From assembly GCF_028288225.1 (NCBI RefSeq), contig NZ_JAQBOC010000060.1, positions 23,456 to 87,455 of the forward strand: a DNA stretch of 64,000 nucleotides. The letters run 5' to 3'. The notes beneath the pieces were generated by a model. The model ran no database searches and was not told where the DNA came from. It worked only from the letters and a program-made list of their open reading frames with translations. This DNA comes from Mucilaginibacter sp. (GTDB lineage: Bacteria; Bacteroidota; Bacteroidia; Sphingobacteriales; Sphingobacteriaceae). Shown one piece after another: positions 1-8,885 of the stretch (its first letter is position 1; every line of letters begins with the position of its first letter). Made by a program: the position numbers and the translations under genes.

Positions 1-68
1 ACATTTTGTGCGGAAGCATACATAAAGCAGCCAAGCAGAAATGTAACCAACATGTAGAGTTTTTTCAT
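1..68 (-). CDS. 5' end of a secreted protein, cut by the window edge
   Basis: An ATG at position 68 on the minus strand opens a frame that runs off the window edge after 22 codons. The residues (MKKLYMLVTFLLG..MYASAQ) form a typical Bacteroidota signal peptide with a probable AxAQ cleavage site. Nothing of the mature protein is visible, so no function can be given. A CACTAC-type direct repeat lies about 90 bases upstream of the start in the same orientation, which suggests co-regulation with the neighbouring carbohydrate genes. Confidence 0.6.
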   Translation of the reverse strand, partial: MKKLYMLVTFLLGCFMYASAQN

Positions 69-157
69 AAAAATAAATTGTTTAAAGTGAAAATTAGGAC
101 GTTAGTTTCACCGAACTTACAATGAAATATTTACGGTTGTATGACTTTTGGTGACTG

Positions 158-174
158 GTAGAGGTAATGTAGTG
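158..174 (-). promoter_or_regulatory. CACTAC-N5-CTCTAC direct repeat (site 1)
   Basis: Read on the minus strand this is CACTAC-ATTAC-CTCTAC, two half-sites with an 11-bp period. It lies about 90 bases before the start of the minus-strand partial gene. Five similar sites occur at 269, 1281, 13031, 13303 and 23576. Its role as an activator site is inferred from recurrence and position. Confidence 0.55.
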
Positions 175-268
175 GTTTACTCAATACAGCTGATACGGAG
201 TATTTCATGTTTCAATTTGTACAACCCTGAACGGCAAATAATTGAGATAAAGCAAAATTTGCCGGCTG

Positions 269-285
269 CACTACATCACCACTAC
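269..285 (+). promoter_or_regulatory. CACTAC-N5-CACTAC direct repeat (site 2)
   Basis: CACTAC-ATCAC-CACTAC, a perfect direct repeat of the half-site with an 11-bp period, 72-94 bases upstream of the ThuA gene. A possible -7 box, TATACTTG (324-331, one mismatch to TAnnTTTG), follows. The repeat would then sit around -55, a place suited to an activator. Confidence 0.6.
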
Positions 286-378
286 TTTTAGATGTAAAAA
301 AGTCATAAATAAAAAGTTTCCCATATACTTGTCACAAGTGGCAATGCCCTGCATCTTATGTTATATTTTAAACCGGCA

Positions 379-1146
379 ATGAAAAAACACGCAATAAACC
401 TGCTCCTTTACCTATTTTTTGTTTGCAGTGCTTATAACACTATTGCCCAAACAACCCAAAAGCCCAGGTTTAAGGCCATTGCCATTGCAGAGATTGGCGG
501 AGGGCACGCTTTATTTGACGCAGCCGCAAAAGTTTGGTTAAATAAACTGGCAATTGATAGTAATTTCACAATTGACTATATCAGCGATACAAAATCAATC
601 AATAAAGATTTTTTAAAACAGTACCAGCTTTTTATCCAGCTGGATTATCCGCCCTACCCATGGGAAAAAGAGGCGCAGGATGCTTTTGAAGATTATATTG
701 AAAATGGCCGTGGTGGATGGATCGGTTTTCATCACCCTACCTTGTTGGGTGCGTTTGATGGTTATCCCATGTGGCAATGGTATTCAGGTTTCATGGGCAA
801 TATTGAATTTAAGCGCCACATTCCCGGTGGTACGGAGGCTAAACTTACTATTGAAGATGCTGCTCATCCAGTTATGAAAGGAATCTCTGCTGCTTTCACA
901 ACTAAAGATGAATGGTACATCTATAATAAGAGTCCACGCGCTAATGTGCATGTGCTGGCAAGCATTGATGAAGCAACTTATAATCCACCCAAGGACGTTA
1001 AAATGGGAGATCATCCTGTTATATGGACCAATGAGCATGTCAAAGCAAAAAATATTTACATAGCCATGGGGCATTTCCCGGAACTTTTTGAGGACAGTAA
1101 TTATACTACCCTGGTTCGGAACGCAATATTTTGGGTGGTTAGGTAG
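379..1146 (+). CDS. ThuA-domain protein, secreted
   Basis: A ThuA-family protein (trehalose-utilisation type, class I glutamine-amidotransferase-like fold); the reaction of this family is not firmly established. After a signal peptide ending in AIAQ come the family segments GGWIGFHHP, AAHPVMKG, DEWYIY and GDHPVIWTN followed by a GH motif. The start at 379 (MKKHAIN) is preferred because it gives a normal signal peptide; an in-frame ATG at 358 would add seven residues. It is one of four ThuA paralogues here and closest by eye to the one at 8002-8760, sharing long stretches such as DSNFTIDYI and DGYPMWQW. A direct-repeat motif lies upstream, and the gene precedes the large regulator gene. Confidence 0.85.
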   Translation: MKKHAINLLLYLFFVCSAYNTIAQTTQKPRFKAIAIAEIGGGHALFDAAAKVWLNKLAIDSNFTIDYISDTKSINKDFLKQYQLFIQLDYPPYPWEKEAQDAFEDYIENGRGGWIGFHHPTLLGAFDGYPMWQWYSGFMGNIEFKRHIPGGTEAKLTIEDAAHPVMKGISAAFTTKDEWYIYNKSPRANVHVLASIDEATYNPPKDVKMGDHPVIWTNEHVKAKNIYIAMGHFPELFEDSNYTTLVRNAIFWVVR

Positions 1147-1148
1147 AA

Positions 1149-1266
1149 TCAGGATTCAAGAGATCAAGAATCAAGAAAGGGTGTTATGTTGAGGCACCCA
1201 CCAGGCATCGTTCTAAAATTCAAGTTAGTACAGTTACTTCTTGATTCTTGACCTCTTGAATCTTGC
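1149..1266. repeat. Intergenic inverted repeat, TCAAGAATCAAGA family (copy 1)
   Basis: The left arm near 1150-1178 (ATTCAAGAGATCAAGAATCA) is mirrored by a right arm near 1238-1266 rich in CTTGATTCTTGACCTCTTGA. Copies of the same family lie at about 14326, 28102 and 54948. This copy starts just after the ThuA stop codon and could fold into a long hairpin. Confidence 0.6.
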
Positions 1267-1280
1267 CTCTCTCCTCCGCC

Positions 1281-1297
1281 CTCTACATCACCACTAC
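1281..1297 (+). promoter_or_regulatory. CTCTAC-N5-CACTAC direct repeat (site 3)
   Basis: CTCTAC-ATCAC-CACTAC with an 11-bp period, about 120 bases upstream of the 972-residue regulator. It shares the 15-base core CTACATCACCACTAC with site 2. If that regulator binds this motif, the site would make it autoregulated. Confidence 0.55.
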
Positions 1298-1417
1298 AAA
1301 ATTTAATAAATTATAGCTAAAAAGCTTTATAAATAGCCCTACAAGCTTTTCAAAGTTAAATTCCGTTCGGTTTATATAAAATCTTCATTAATTTACGGTT
1401 CTAATTATTTAGCCGGA

Positions 1418-4336
1418 ATGTTAATTAAAAAAAACGTTTTATTAATTATTGTATTCCTTGCTTTAACCGGCCTGGCAGTTGCGCAGCCTACCATTGGTAT
1501 ACCGGCTATTAAAAACTATACTCACGCCGATTATAATGCCGCTACCGAAATTTGGGATGTTAACCAGGATAAAAATGGCATTCTATACTTCGCAAACGAT
1601 GAAGGACTATTATCGTTCGATGGGAGCTACTGGAAAACTTACCAGATGCCCAACAAGGCCTCCATTAAATCGGTGGCGGTAGATCCTTCCGGAAGGATCT
1701 ATTGTGGGGGACAAGATGAGATTGGTTACTTTTTTCCGGATAAGGATGGCATTTTAAAATTTCACTCATTAAAAAACCTGCTGCCCCAAAAAGCCCGGCA
1801 ATTTGCTGATATATGGAATATTGTTCTTTTTAATAACGAGGTGTTCTTTCGCACCATTGAGTGCATTTTTGAGCTAAAAGACAACGAGCTAAAAACATTC
1901 GATGCCCCGGGGGGATGGCGCTTATTGTCAAAAGCAGGCTCACAGCTTTATGCTGAAGATAAGGATTCAGGCCTGATGATCTTTAAAAGTGGCCAATGGC
2001 AACACTGCTGCGGTGCCTCACCTACTGCCGAACTACAGGTGACCGGGATAATTGATTATAAAAAGGATACCCTGCTGGTTACCACTTTAAAAAAAGGTTT
2101 GTTTTTAATGACAGGGTCATCTCTCATTAAAAAAAGCACCGCGATTGATAATATCCTAAACAATGACCTTGTTACCTGTACAAAAAAGATAGCAGATGAC
2201 CGCTATGCCGTAGGCAGCGTGGCAAAAGGTCTTTTTATAATTGATGGAAAAGGGAACCTGGTTGAGCGTCTTTCAATTAACGAGGGCCTGCAAAATAACA
2301 ATATACATGCTGTACTGATTGATCACGATAAAAACTTATGGCTCGGTCTTGAGAACGGGCTCGATTTTATAAATTATAATACATCAGTAAAGCACATCTA
2401 CATTGATAAAGAAAACCAGGTAAAAAGCAATGCTGCAATTGTATTTAATAAAAAGCTGTTTATCGGCACATCAAACGGGTTATACAGCATCCCGCTCGAT
2501 CAGCAGAAGGATATCAGCAAAAGCAAAGGCATTTTTACCGGGGTTGGAAACACGAAGGGCCAGGTATATAATTTAAGCGAGATAGATCATAACCTGGCTT
2601 TAGCACACCAGGACGGCGCAATGCTATTGCGCAACAACCGGGCCGAGCCAATAACAACCGGGCAGGGTGCCTGGATGTTTAAGCCCATTCCTAACTCAAA
2701 TGACATTATCATTAGCACCTATACAGGCTTACAACTTGTAAAAAATGTAAACGGTAATTTCACAAGCGCAGGAAAAATTGAAGGGATCTATGAGTCTCTC
2801 TCTACCATTGCAAGGGATAATACTAACACAATATGGGCATCACACCCATACAGGGGTATTTACAAAATACAATTGTCGCCGGACAAAAAAAAGATTATCA
2901 TATATACCCAGTATACCGAAAAAAACGGACTACCTTCTATATTGAATAACCAGGTATATTTTATAAAAAATAAAATTATTGCCGGCACCGAAAAAGGCAT
3001 TTTTGAATACAGCGCTGTTAAAAATAAATTTATCCGCTCAGCTTGGTTTAATCCCATTTTTGGCGATGCTACCATTGAGTATTTAACAGAAGATAAGGGC
3101 GGTAATATTTGGTTTATCAGCAATCAGCGGGTTGGTGTTGTTGATTTTACAAAACCGTCGGCAAATAAGCCATATAATGTTGTTTATTTCCCCGAGATGG
3201 CCGGCCAGATGGTAAAGGGTTCCGGATTTATATATCCTTATGACGCCGAAAATATTTTTGTAGGTTCGGCAAATGGGATCTTTCATTTAAACTACCGCCA
3301 ATATATTGCCACAGAACGTACAATGAATGTATTGCTAACCACGGTTAAAACTATTGCCGAAAAGGACAGTCTGATTTTTGGCGGTTATTTTATGAAAAAT
3401 AACAAAATAACCGATGTTCAATACACCAAACATATTCCCACCGTAACCAATCACTGGAATTCATTCCACTTTGAATACTCATCAACATTATTTGCCCAAA
3501 AAAGCAACGAAGAGTTTACCTATAAGTTGATAGGGTTTGATAAGGATTGGTCGAAATGGTCGCCTAAAACAGAGAAGGATTATACGAATTTGCCGTACGG
3601 CACCTATACGTTTTCGATAAAGGCGCGCAATAATCTGGGCAATGCATCTGCCCCGGTAAGCTATACTTTTAAGGTTGAACCTGCATCGTACCAAACTGCA
3701 TGGGCCTATTTCTTTTATGTTTTAATGATAACCTGCGCCATTTTTTGGGCTGCAAGGGCACAGCACAAAAAGTTTAAAGCTCACGAAAAAAGGCACGAGG
3801 ATGAGCAAAAAAGATTACAATATTTACACAGTCTGGAGCTTGACCGCAATGAAAAGGAAATCATAGCTTTAAAGAACGATAACCTGGAAACTGAGCTTAA
3901 TTACAAAAATAAGGAATTGGCAACCGTAACCATGCACCTGGTTGACAGGGGCCGCCTGCTGCTGAACATTAAGGATGAACTGATGGTATTAACAAAGAGG
4001 CTGAATATTCCCGATCCTTTGTACCAGTTCAGAAGCGTTTTTAAACTTTTGAGCGATACGGATAAAAACAACGACGACTGGAACCATTTTGCCATATACT
4101 TTGACCAGGTGCACAATAATTTTCTAAGCACCATGAAAACCAAATTCCCGGGTCTTAGCTCAACCGATTTAAAGCTTTGTGCCTATTTAAGACTTAACCT
4201 AACCTCAAAAGAAATAGCGCAGCTGCTTAACATCTCCCTTAAAGGCGTTGAGATCAGCAGGTACCGGGTTCGCAAAAAGCTTAATCTTTCAACAGATGTG
4301 CATCTGTATGATTTTTTGATAGATATAACTAATTAA
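1418..4336 (+). CDS. Membrane-anchored regulator: beta-propeller, Y_Y_Y and LuxR-type HTH
   Basis: A one-component transmembrane regulator built like the sensor half of a Bacteroidota hybrid two-component system, but with a DNA-binding end in place of the kinase. Order: signal peptide (1-22), a long periplasmic beta-propeller region with repeated Trp/Gly blades (about 35-680), a Y_Y_Y (triple tyrosine) domain (about 690-755), one transmembrane helix (about 760-781), a charged coiled coil (about 785-850), and a C-terminal LuxR-type helix-turn-helix (about 908-972, with LTSKEIAQLLNIS and VEISRYRVRKKL). There is no His-kinase or receiver domain. Proteins of this kind usually sense an oligosaccharide and switch on nearby utilisation genes. 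Its ligand is unknown; the neighbouring GH9, ThuA and PTS genes are candidate targets. Confidence 0.85.
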   Translation: MLIKKNVLLIIVFLALTGLAVAQPTIGIPAIKNYTHADYNAATEIWDVNQDKNGILYFANDEGLLSFDGSYWKTYQMPNKASIKSVAVDPSGRIYCGGQDEIGYFFPDKDGILKFHSLKNLLPQKARQFADIWNIVLFNNEVFFRTIECIFELKDNELKTFDAPGGWRLLSKAGSQLYAEDKDSGLMIFKSGQWQHCCGASPTAELQVTGIIDYKKDTLLVTTLKKGLFLMTGSSLIKKSTAIDNILNNDLVTCTKKIADDRYAVGSVAKGLFIIDGKGNLVERLSINEGLQNNNIHAVLIDHDKNLWLGLENGLDFINYNTSVKHIYIDKENQVKSNAAIVFNKKLFIGTSNGLYSIPLDQQKDISKSKGIFTGVGNTKGQVYNLSEIDHNLALAHQDGAMLLRNNRAEPITTGQGAWMFKPIPNSNDIIISTYTGLQLVKNVNGNFTSAGKIEGIYESLSTIARDNTNTIWASHPYRGIYKIQLSPDKKKIIIYTQYTEKNGLPSILNNQVYFIKNKIIAGTEKGIFEYSAVKNKFIRSAWFNPIFGDATIEYLTEDKGGNIWFISNQRVGVVDFTKPSANKPYNVVYFPEMAGQMVKGSGFIYPYDAENIFVGSANGIFHLNYRQYIATERTMNVLLTTVKTIAEKDSLIFGGYFMKNNKITDVQYTKHIPTVTNHWNSFHFEYSSTLFAQKSNEEFTYKLIGFDKDWSKWSPKTEKDYTNLPYGTYTFSIKARNNLGNASAPVSYTFKVEPASYQTAWAYFFYVLMITCAIFWAARAQHKKFKAHEKRHEDEQKRLQYLHSLELDRNEKEIIALKNDNLETELNYKNKELATVTMHLVDRGRLLLNIKDELMVLTKRLNIPDPLYQFRSVFKLLSDTDKNNDDWNHFAIYFDQVHNNFLSTMKTKFPGLSSTDLKLCAYLRLNLTSKEIAQLLNISLKGVEISRYRVRKKLNLSTDVHLYDFLIDITN

Positions 4337-4340
4337 AAAT

Positions 4341-4381
4341 TGTCATTGCAAGCGATAGCGTGGCAATCGCTTGCAATGACA
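4341..4381. terminator. Strong hairpin between convergent genes
   Basis: A perfect 16-bp inverted repeat (TGTCATTGCAAGCGAT and its complement) closes a 9-base loop. It sits 4 bases after the regulator stop and 8 bases before the stop of the convergent amine oxidase gene, so it can serve as a bidirectional terminator. There is no long T tract. The TGTCATTGC arm resembles widespread intergenic repeat elements. Confidence 0.6.
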
Positions 4382-4388
4382 ATAGGGC

Positions 4389-6416
4389 TTACTGATGCTC
4401 TATATCAGAACCATCCTGTTTAACAACCACATCCTTAAACTTCTGCTTTATAAAATCAGGGTTACTGTTGTTTGTTGTTGGATTACTTGAAAAGAAGCCG
4501 AAAGGCATCAGAGAAAAGCCCATATGATGTACCGACATTATCGGCCATTCTTCGGGCCTTACGATATGTGTGATCCCTGCAACGTACCATACCACGAGGT
4601 CGTTGTTATTAATAGCCCGGTTTTTTGCTGTCCACTCGGGCAGGCCATCATAAATTTTATTACTAGCCGGGTATTTCCCTGCAGGATATTCTTCGCCTTC
4701 GTTATATTGGGTAACCCAAAACTGGTGATTTAAAAACCCGGCTTTTTTGCGCAACAGTGAGCTTTCTGGCACAAATGTTTTGGCCTGCGTACCCGGCATC
4801 AGCATATAACCTACGTGCTGCCCGTAATCACTCATTCCTTTGTTATTATAAATATGCCAGTTGCGTGCGCTTAAGTAATCAACATCGCGTTGTGCCTGCA
4901 ACTCTGTGTTAAACATGGTTCCGTCTACATAAAATGCATTGCCATAGGGATTATCCTTACCCGCCGGAACAAGTTTCGAGTTCATTTCCATCACGCTGTT
5001 ATTTTGCGCACCGTCAATGTCAAGGTCCATCCTGAAAACAAAAAAGTGTTGGTGATTAATAGCCTCCACATGTTTATGGACAAGCGTCCCGAAGGAATGC
5101 CCATTGTATGACAGGTCATTTTTATCAGGCTTATCCATTTCATTAACCCGATGAACGCCTTTTACCTCAACTATCCCCGTCAGTTCCACATCAACATCAA
5201 TGGTGCCATCTTCCTTAAATCGCCAGGTAAAGGCATAGTCATAATTCTCAATCATGGTGTAATACTTTATGGCCAGGTTGGTTGCCCTGCGCGAAACTGT
5301 ACCATGGCGCCATAGTGTCCCACCGTATTCTTCAAAAACCGCTACAGCTCTGTCAATCTGGAACGGTGTCCCATTTTCCCGGTGCAAAACTGCTGGCATG
5401 TATTCGGCATTCTCCGGCGCATCAGCTCCCGGGCTCATCGACTGTGCAACACCCTGCCCCAGCCTGTATTCGCCCGCATCAAAAAAGTTATACGACGCCT
5501 GAAACAGGTCAGGCGAGCCATAAGGCACCAACATTTCCGGCATCGAGCCGCGGTACATAACAGAACGCTCTTTCCCTTTATCTATATATTTCACATCGTA
5601 AATTACAAGGCCCTCGCGGTTGTCCACACCATAGCGCAACTTCCAGTTTTGCCAGGTAATTTCATGGCCCTTAATATTAAACGTATGGCCTTCGGGTTGA
5701 GTGATAATAAGCGGCAACGTGCTTTTGTTAAGCTCCTTAATTGAATCTTTATTAAAATAATTCAGATCAACCGCAGCGCTAAAGCTATTGCCCTCATCAA
5801 CTATCTTTAGGATCTTACCGGTGGTGAAATCAGTGTAGGCCATCAAGCCTTCAATATCAACATTATTCTTTTTACGCCGGGCAATTACCAGTTGCTCCCG
5901 GTGCCCGATAGGCGCAATGCCGATATCGCCTGTAAAAATGCTGCGGTGGGTTACCGAGTCAATGGAGATACCCCGCTTTTTTAGCGCCGCTACCCAGCCT
6001 GCATCTTTTTTTACAATAGCATTGGCTACCGAGTCGGCTTCCAGGCCCATGCCAATTACATTGGGAACGTTTTTAACAGAAATTACTTTACCTGCATTAA
6101 GGTCAACCACCGCTTCGGTAACGCCATTTTTGGCATAGTCATAAAAGCTGGTAAAAGCCTCGCGCCTGAAAGGTGTGCCGGGTTTATAAGCCAAGACCTC
6201 AGATTTAGGCGGTTCCTTCAGGTTGATGATATTAAAAATATCCTTACCCGTTGTTGTTTTGCTGTCCTTTAAAATTTGGACAACTTTTTTCATTTCTGTT
6301 GCTGTTAACGGATCAAGCGGGTAAGTGGGGCTATCGTCATCAATTTTTTGTTTGCAGGATTGTCCTGCGCACAAGATCAGCACCAAAAAGGTGTAAAGTA
6401 AACATGTTTTTGCCAT
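4389..6416 (-). CDS. Copper amine oxidase, probable lipoprotein
   Basis: Oxidises a primary amine to the aldehyde with release of ammonia and hydrogen peroxide, using copper and the self-made cofactor topaquinone. The family residues are present: the cofactor Tyr392 in the N-Y-D-Y motif, the catalytic Asp313 in FFDAGEY, copper-ligand histidines 455 and 457 (NHQHFF), and a third probable ligand His617 in the THIVRPEEWPIM segment. N2/N3-like domains precede the catalytic core and total length (675) is normal. The N-terminus is hydrophobic and followed by Cys21, which fits a loose Bacteroidota lipoprotein signal. It ends the minus-strand ThuA block. The amine substrate is unknown; an amino sugar or a polyamine is possible. 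Confidence 0.92.
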   Translation of the reverse strand: MAKTCLLYTFLVLILCAGQSCKQKIDDDSPTYPLDPLTATEMKKVVQILKDSKTTTGKDIFNIINLKEPPKSEVLAYKPGTPFRREAFTSFYDYAKNGVTEAVVDLNAGKVISVKNVPNVIGMGLEADSVANAIVKKDAGWVAALKKRGISIDSVTHRSIFTGDIGIAPIGHREQLVIARRKKNNVDIEGLMAYTDFTTGKILKIVDEGNSFSAAVDLNYFNKDSIKELNKSTLPLIITQPEGHTFNIKGHEITWQNWKLRYGVDNREGLVIYDVKYIDKGKERSVMYRGSMPEMLVPYGSPDLFQASYNFFDAGEYRLGQGVAQSMSPGADAPENAEYMPAVLHRENGTPFQIDRAVAVFEEYGGTLWRHGTVSRRATNLAIKYYTMIENYDYAFTWRFKEDGTIDVDVELTGIVEVKGVHRVNEMDKPDKNDLSYNGHSFGTLVHKHVEAINHQHFFVFRMDLDIDGAQNNSVMEMNSKLVPAGKDNPYGNAFYVDGTMFNTELQAQRDVDYLSARNWHIYNNKGMSDYGQHVGYMLMPGTQAKTFVPESSLLRKKAGFLNHQFWVTQYNEGEEYPAGKYPASNKIYDGLPEWTAKNRAINNNDLVVWYVAGITHIVRPEEWPIMSVHHMGFSLMPFGFFSSNPTTNNSNPDFIKQKFKDVVVKQDGSDIEHQ

Positions 6417-6540
6417 TGCTATTTTGTTTAAAGAGTGATTCTTAACAGTTTCTTCTCAAACTTTAGGATAACCGGCTCTTAAACATTGCATTAACAGTTC
6501 GTCTTCGCAGATATACTCGCATTCTGCAGATAAATAAAAC

Positions 6541-6622
6541 TCAGTGCCCTCTGTGCGTCACTTTGTGAGCTCTGTGGTAAAAACAACCACGGAGTTACAG
6601 AGAAGACACAGTGTGCGCGGAG
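6541..6622. repeat. Intergenic repeat, CTCTGTG family (copy 1)
   Basis: CTCTGTG and CTCTGTGGTAAAAA blocks are followed by the mirrored CCACGGAGTTACAGAG and ACACAGTGTG, giving an imperfect inverted repeat directly after the ThuA stop at 6623 (minus strand). A second copy lies after another ThuA gene at about 8791-8876. Confidence 0.55.
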
Positions 6623-7381
6623 TTATTTTGTACCCAACCACATAATGGCGTCTTCAAACATCTGGTTCTGAACATCAGAAGTAAAATTCTTATCTCCATG
6701 CCCCATGTTCATATAAATCATTTTGTATTTGGTATTTGTCCATACAACGGGAATGTCCCCATCATGAATAATATTCTTTTTACCTAATGGATAATTAGCA
6801 GGATCAAGCGTAACCAGTATCTTTATATCTTTATTATCCCGCGGATTTGGTTTCCAGCCGTACCATTCGTTTATTGGCGCGGTATAATTTTTAGGCAGGC
6901 GCTTTGTTGCCGGATGGGTGTTATCATCAACAATCATTTTAGCGGGCAGCGGCGGCCAGTTGTTGTTATAAAAAGTTGCCCCTAAAAAGCTTACAAACCA
7001 AGGCCATTTGGTGTACTTATCATTATACCCCGATACATGAAAACCCAGCCATGCGCCGCCGTTTGCCATAAACTTTTCAAAAGCGCTTCGTTGCGCCTGG
7101 TTATGCGGAAACTCGTTAAGCCAAATTACAACCTGGTAGTTCTTTAATTTTTCATCGTTCAGGTCTTCCCAGCGGGAGGTAGTATCAAAAACAAAGCCCT
7201 TCTCGGTTGCCATTTTGCTATAAAACTTCATGGCATCAATGGCAAAATCAACGTGATCACTTTCTACATTGGTGGAGAATAATGCCAGCGCTTTAAATTT
7301 CGGCACCTGGGCAAAAGTTAAGGTTTGCAGTATCAGTAATACGATCAGGCTCAGCGTTACTTTCAGTATGTTTCTTTTCAT
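6623..7381 (-). CDS. ThuA-domain protein, secreted
   Basis: The second ThuA paralogue (252 residues) and the most divergent of the four. The signal peptide ends at LTFAQ. Conserved segments are GGAWLGFHVSGYN, THPATKRLP, NEWYGWKPNPRDN, DIPVVWTN and the MGHGD segment near the C-terminus. It lacks the FHH pair of the 379 and 8002 copies, having FHVSG instead, which may mean a changed active site. The stop of the DUF4468 gene lies 13 bases upstream, so the two are probably co-transcribed, and the copper amine oxidase gene follows after a repeat-bearing gap. Confidence 0.82.
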   Translation of the reverse strand: MKRNILKVTLSLIVLLILQTLTFAQVPKFKALALFSTNVESDHVDFAIDAMKFYSKMATEKGFVFDTTSRWEDLNDEKLKNYQVVIWLNEFPHNQAQRSAFEKFMANGGAWLGFHVSGYNDKYTKWPWFVSFLGATFYNNNWPPLPAKMIVDDNTHPATKRLPKNYTAPINEWYGWKPNPRDNKDIKILVTLDPANYPLGKKNIIHDGDIPVVWTNTKYKMIYMNMGHGDKNFTSDVQNQMFEDAIMWLGTK

Positions 7382-7394
7382 AACATCTATTGTA

Positions 7395-7928
7395 TTATTT
7401 ACTCATTGTTGTTTCCAGAGATGCCATCATTTCATTAAGATCTTTACTCATCCCCTCAAACAACGGCTTATCCTCGGCCCCCCAGGGCTTACCCTGCCTG
7501 TAATCCCACCAGCGGTATTCAATTTTTGAATACTCGTTTGAGATGCCGGGCTCAATCGGCTTTTCATAAAAATCATAAGCTTTAAGCTCGTAAGTGGCAT
7601 TATGCACTGTAATATTTATAGCAAACCTCAACCAGTAATAATTACCTGATGCGCTTGTTACAATTTTAAAAACACCGGTCCCGCTAATCTCTCCCTTTTT
7701 CTCATCAGTAGTAATTGCGCCTTTATCAGGATCCTGGAAAGCCCCCTTAAACCAGTTAACAGCACGGCTAAAAAGTTCTTCCTTTTTAAGACCGGCATTA
7801 AGCGAATAGGTATTATCAAAATAGATCTTCCCGTTCCTCATCTGCATTATTACCGGGTGTATGTCGCCCTGGGCGACACACAGATACGGCAATAGGCTTA
7901 GGGTTATAATTATTAGTTTCTTTATCAT
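7395..7928 (-). CDS. DUF4468 protein, secreted
   Basis: A small secreted protein (177 residues) with a signal peptide ending in CVAQ. The body matches the DUF4468 pattern, a TBP-like fold found in Bacteroidota: a helix with LFSRAVNWFKGAF, then GEISGTGVF, a strand with NYYWLRFAINITVHNATYELKAYDF and a C-terminal helix. Its biochemical role is not known. It lies between ThuA genes on the same strand, 13 bases from the next one, and is probably part of that transcript. Confidence 0.75.
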   Translation of the reverse strand: MIKKLIIITLSLLPYLCVAQGDIHPVIMQMRNGKIYFDNTYSLNAGLKKEELFSRAVNWFKGAFQDPDKGAITTDEKKGEISGTGVFKIVTSASGNYYWLRFAINITVHNATYELKAYDFYEKPIEPGISNEYSKIEYRWWDYRQGKPWGAEDKPLFEGMSKDLNEMMASLETTMSK

Positions 7929-8001
7929 GATCTTATCTTAAAACTTTCCGACTTATCGACTTTAAAACTTTCGCAATTGGCATTCCGACTTCCGAATTCC
8001 C

Positions 8002-8760
8002 CTACTTCCCTGCTGCCCAAAAAATGGCATTGCTAAACATTGTTGTATAATCCTTGCTTTCAAAAAGGATGGGCGAATGGCCCATAAATATGTAAATATT
8101 GCGCGCCTTGTAATTGGGGTTTGTCCATACTACCGGGTGATCGCCCATTTTAATATCAGAGTCGGGCACATAGGTTCTTTCATCTACCGAAGCAAGCACA
8201 TGTACATTTGGGCGCATGCTTTTTTCATAAGTATAAAACTCTTCCTTTTCAACTATAAATGCAGGGGAAACGCCCTTCATTACCGGGTGTGCCTTATCCT
8301 CAACATTTACCTTTGCTTTTACAAAAGTTGCTATATAGTTTTTATATCGCGTATCCCCCATAAACTTGCTGAACCATTGCCACATGGGATAGCCGTCAAA
8401 CTCGCCCAGCAAAGTGGCATGGTGAAAGCCAATCCAGCCGCCCTTACCCTGCTCAATATAATTTTGAAAAGCAGCAGCCGCTTTTTCTTTCCAGCCATAA
8501 GGAGCATAATCCAATTGAATAAACAGCTGGTAATTAGCTAAAAAAGCATCATCAATTTTATCTGTATTCTGAATATAATCAATAGTAAAATTACTATCAA
8601 CTGCCAGCTTATCCAGCCATATTTTAGCTGCTCTTGAATATTCAATATGGTGGCCACCATTTTCATAAAGAGCAATTACTTTAAAACGCGGCGCTTTTTG
8701 CCCCCATGCGCTGCAAATCCCCAATACGCAAAGCCCAATTACTGATGCAAATTTTTTCAT
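8002..8760 (-). CDS. ThuA-domain protein, secreted
   Basis: The third ThuA paralogue (252 residues), very like the one at 379-1146. It has a signal peptide (MKKFASVIGLCVLGICSAWG), then NGGHH, DSNFTIDYI, GGWIGFHHATLLGEFDGYPMW, AHPVMKG, GDHPVVWTN and FMGHSP. The DEWY segment of its sisters is EEFY here. No enzymatic activity can be assigned from sequence alone. In other bacteria ThuA proteins sit beside sugar oxidoreductases or 3-keto-sugar enzymes, neither of which is seen here. Same strand and probable transcript as the DUF4468 gene 73 bases downstream. Confidence 0.84.
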   Translation of the reverse strand: MKKFASVIGLCVLGICSAWGQKAPRFKVIALYENGGHHIEYSRAAKIWLDKLAVDSNFTIDYIQNTDKIDDAFLANYQLFIQLDYAPYGWKEKAAAAFQNYIEQGKGGWIGFHHATLLGEFDGYPMWQWFSKFMGDTRYKNYIATFVKAKVNVEDKAHPVMKGVSPAFIVEKEEFYTYEKSMRPNVHVLASVDERTYVPDSDIKMGDHPVVWTNPNYKARNIYIFMGHSPILFESKDYTTMFSNAIFWAAGK

Positions 8761-8790
8761 TTTCTTTTTGGTTGATATTATCTTTTTTAA

Positions 8791-8876
8791 TCTCAGTGTT
8801 ACTCTGTGAATCTCTCAGCGAACTCTGTGGTAAAAAATACCGAGTGGTAACGGAGCAGACACAGAGGGCACGAGGG
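8791..8876. repeat. Intergenic repeat, CTCTGTG family (copy 2)
   Basis: CTCAGTGTTACTCTGTGAAT and CTCTGTGGTAAAAAATACC are followed by mirrored GGTAACGGAG and ACACAGAGGGCA. It lies between two ThuA genes, just after the stop of the one at 8886-9653, in the same setting as copy 1 at 6541. Confidence 0.55.
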
Positions 8877-8885
8877 ATCTGTTTT

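Noticed and set aside
5269..5744. Three overlapping frames antisense to the copper amine oxidase
   Set aside because: They are shadows of a well-supported gene; composition and codon pattern follow the real frame.
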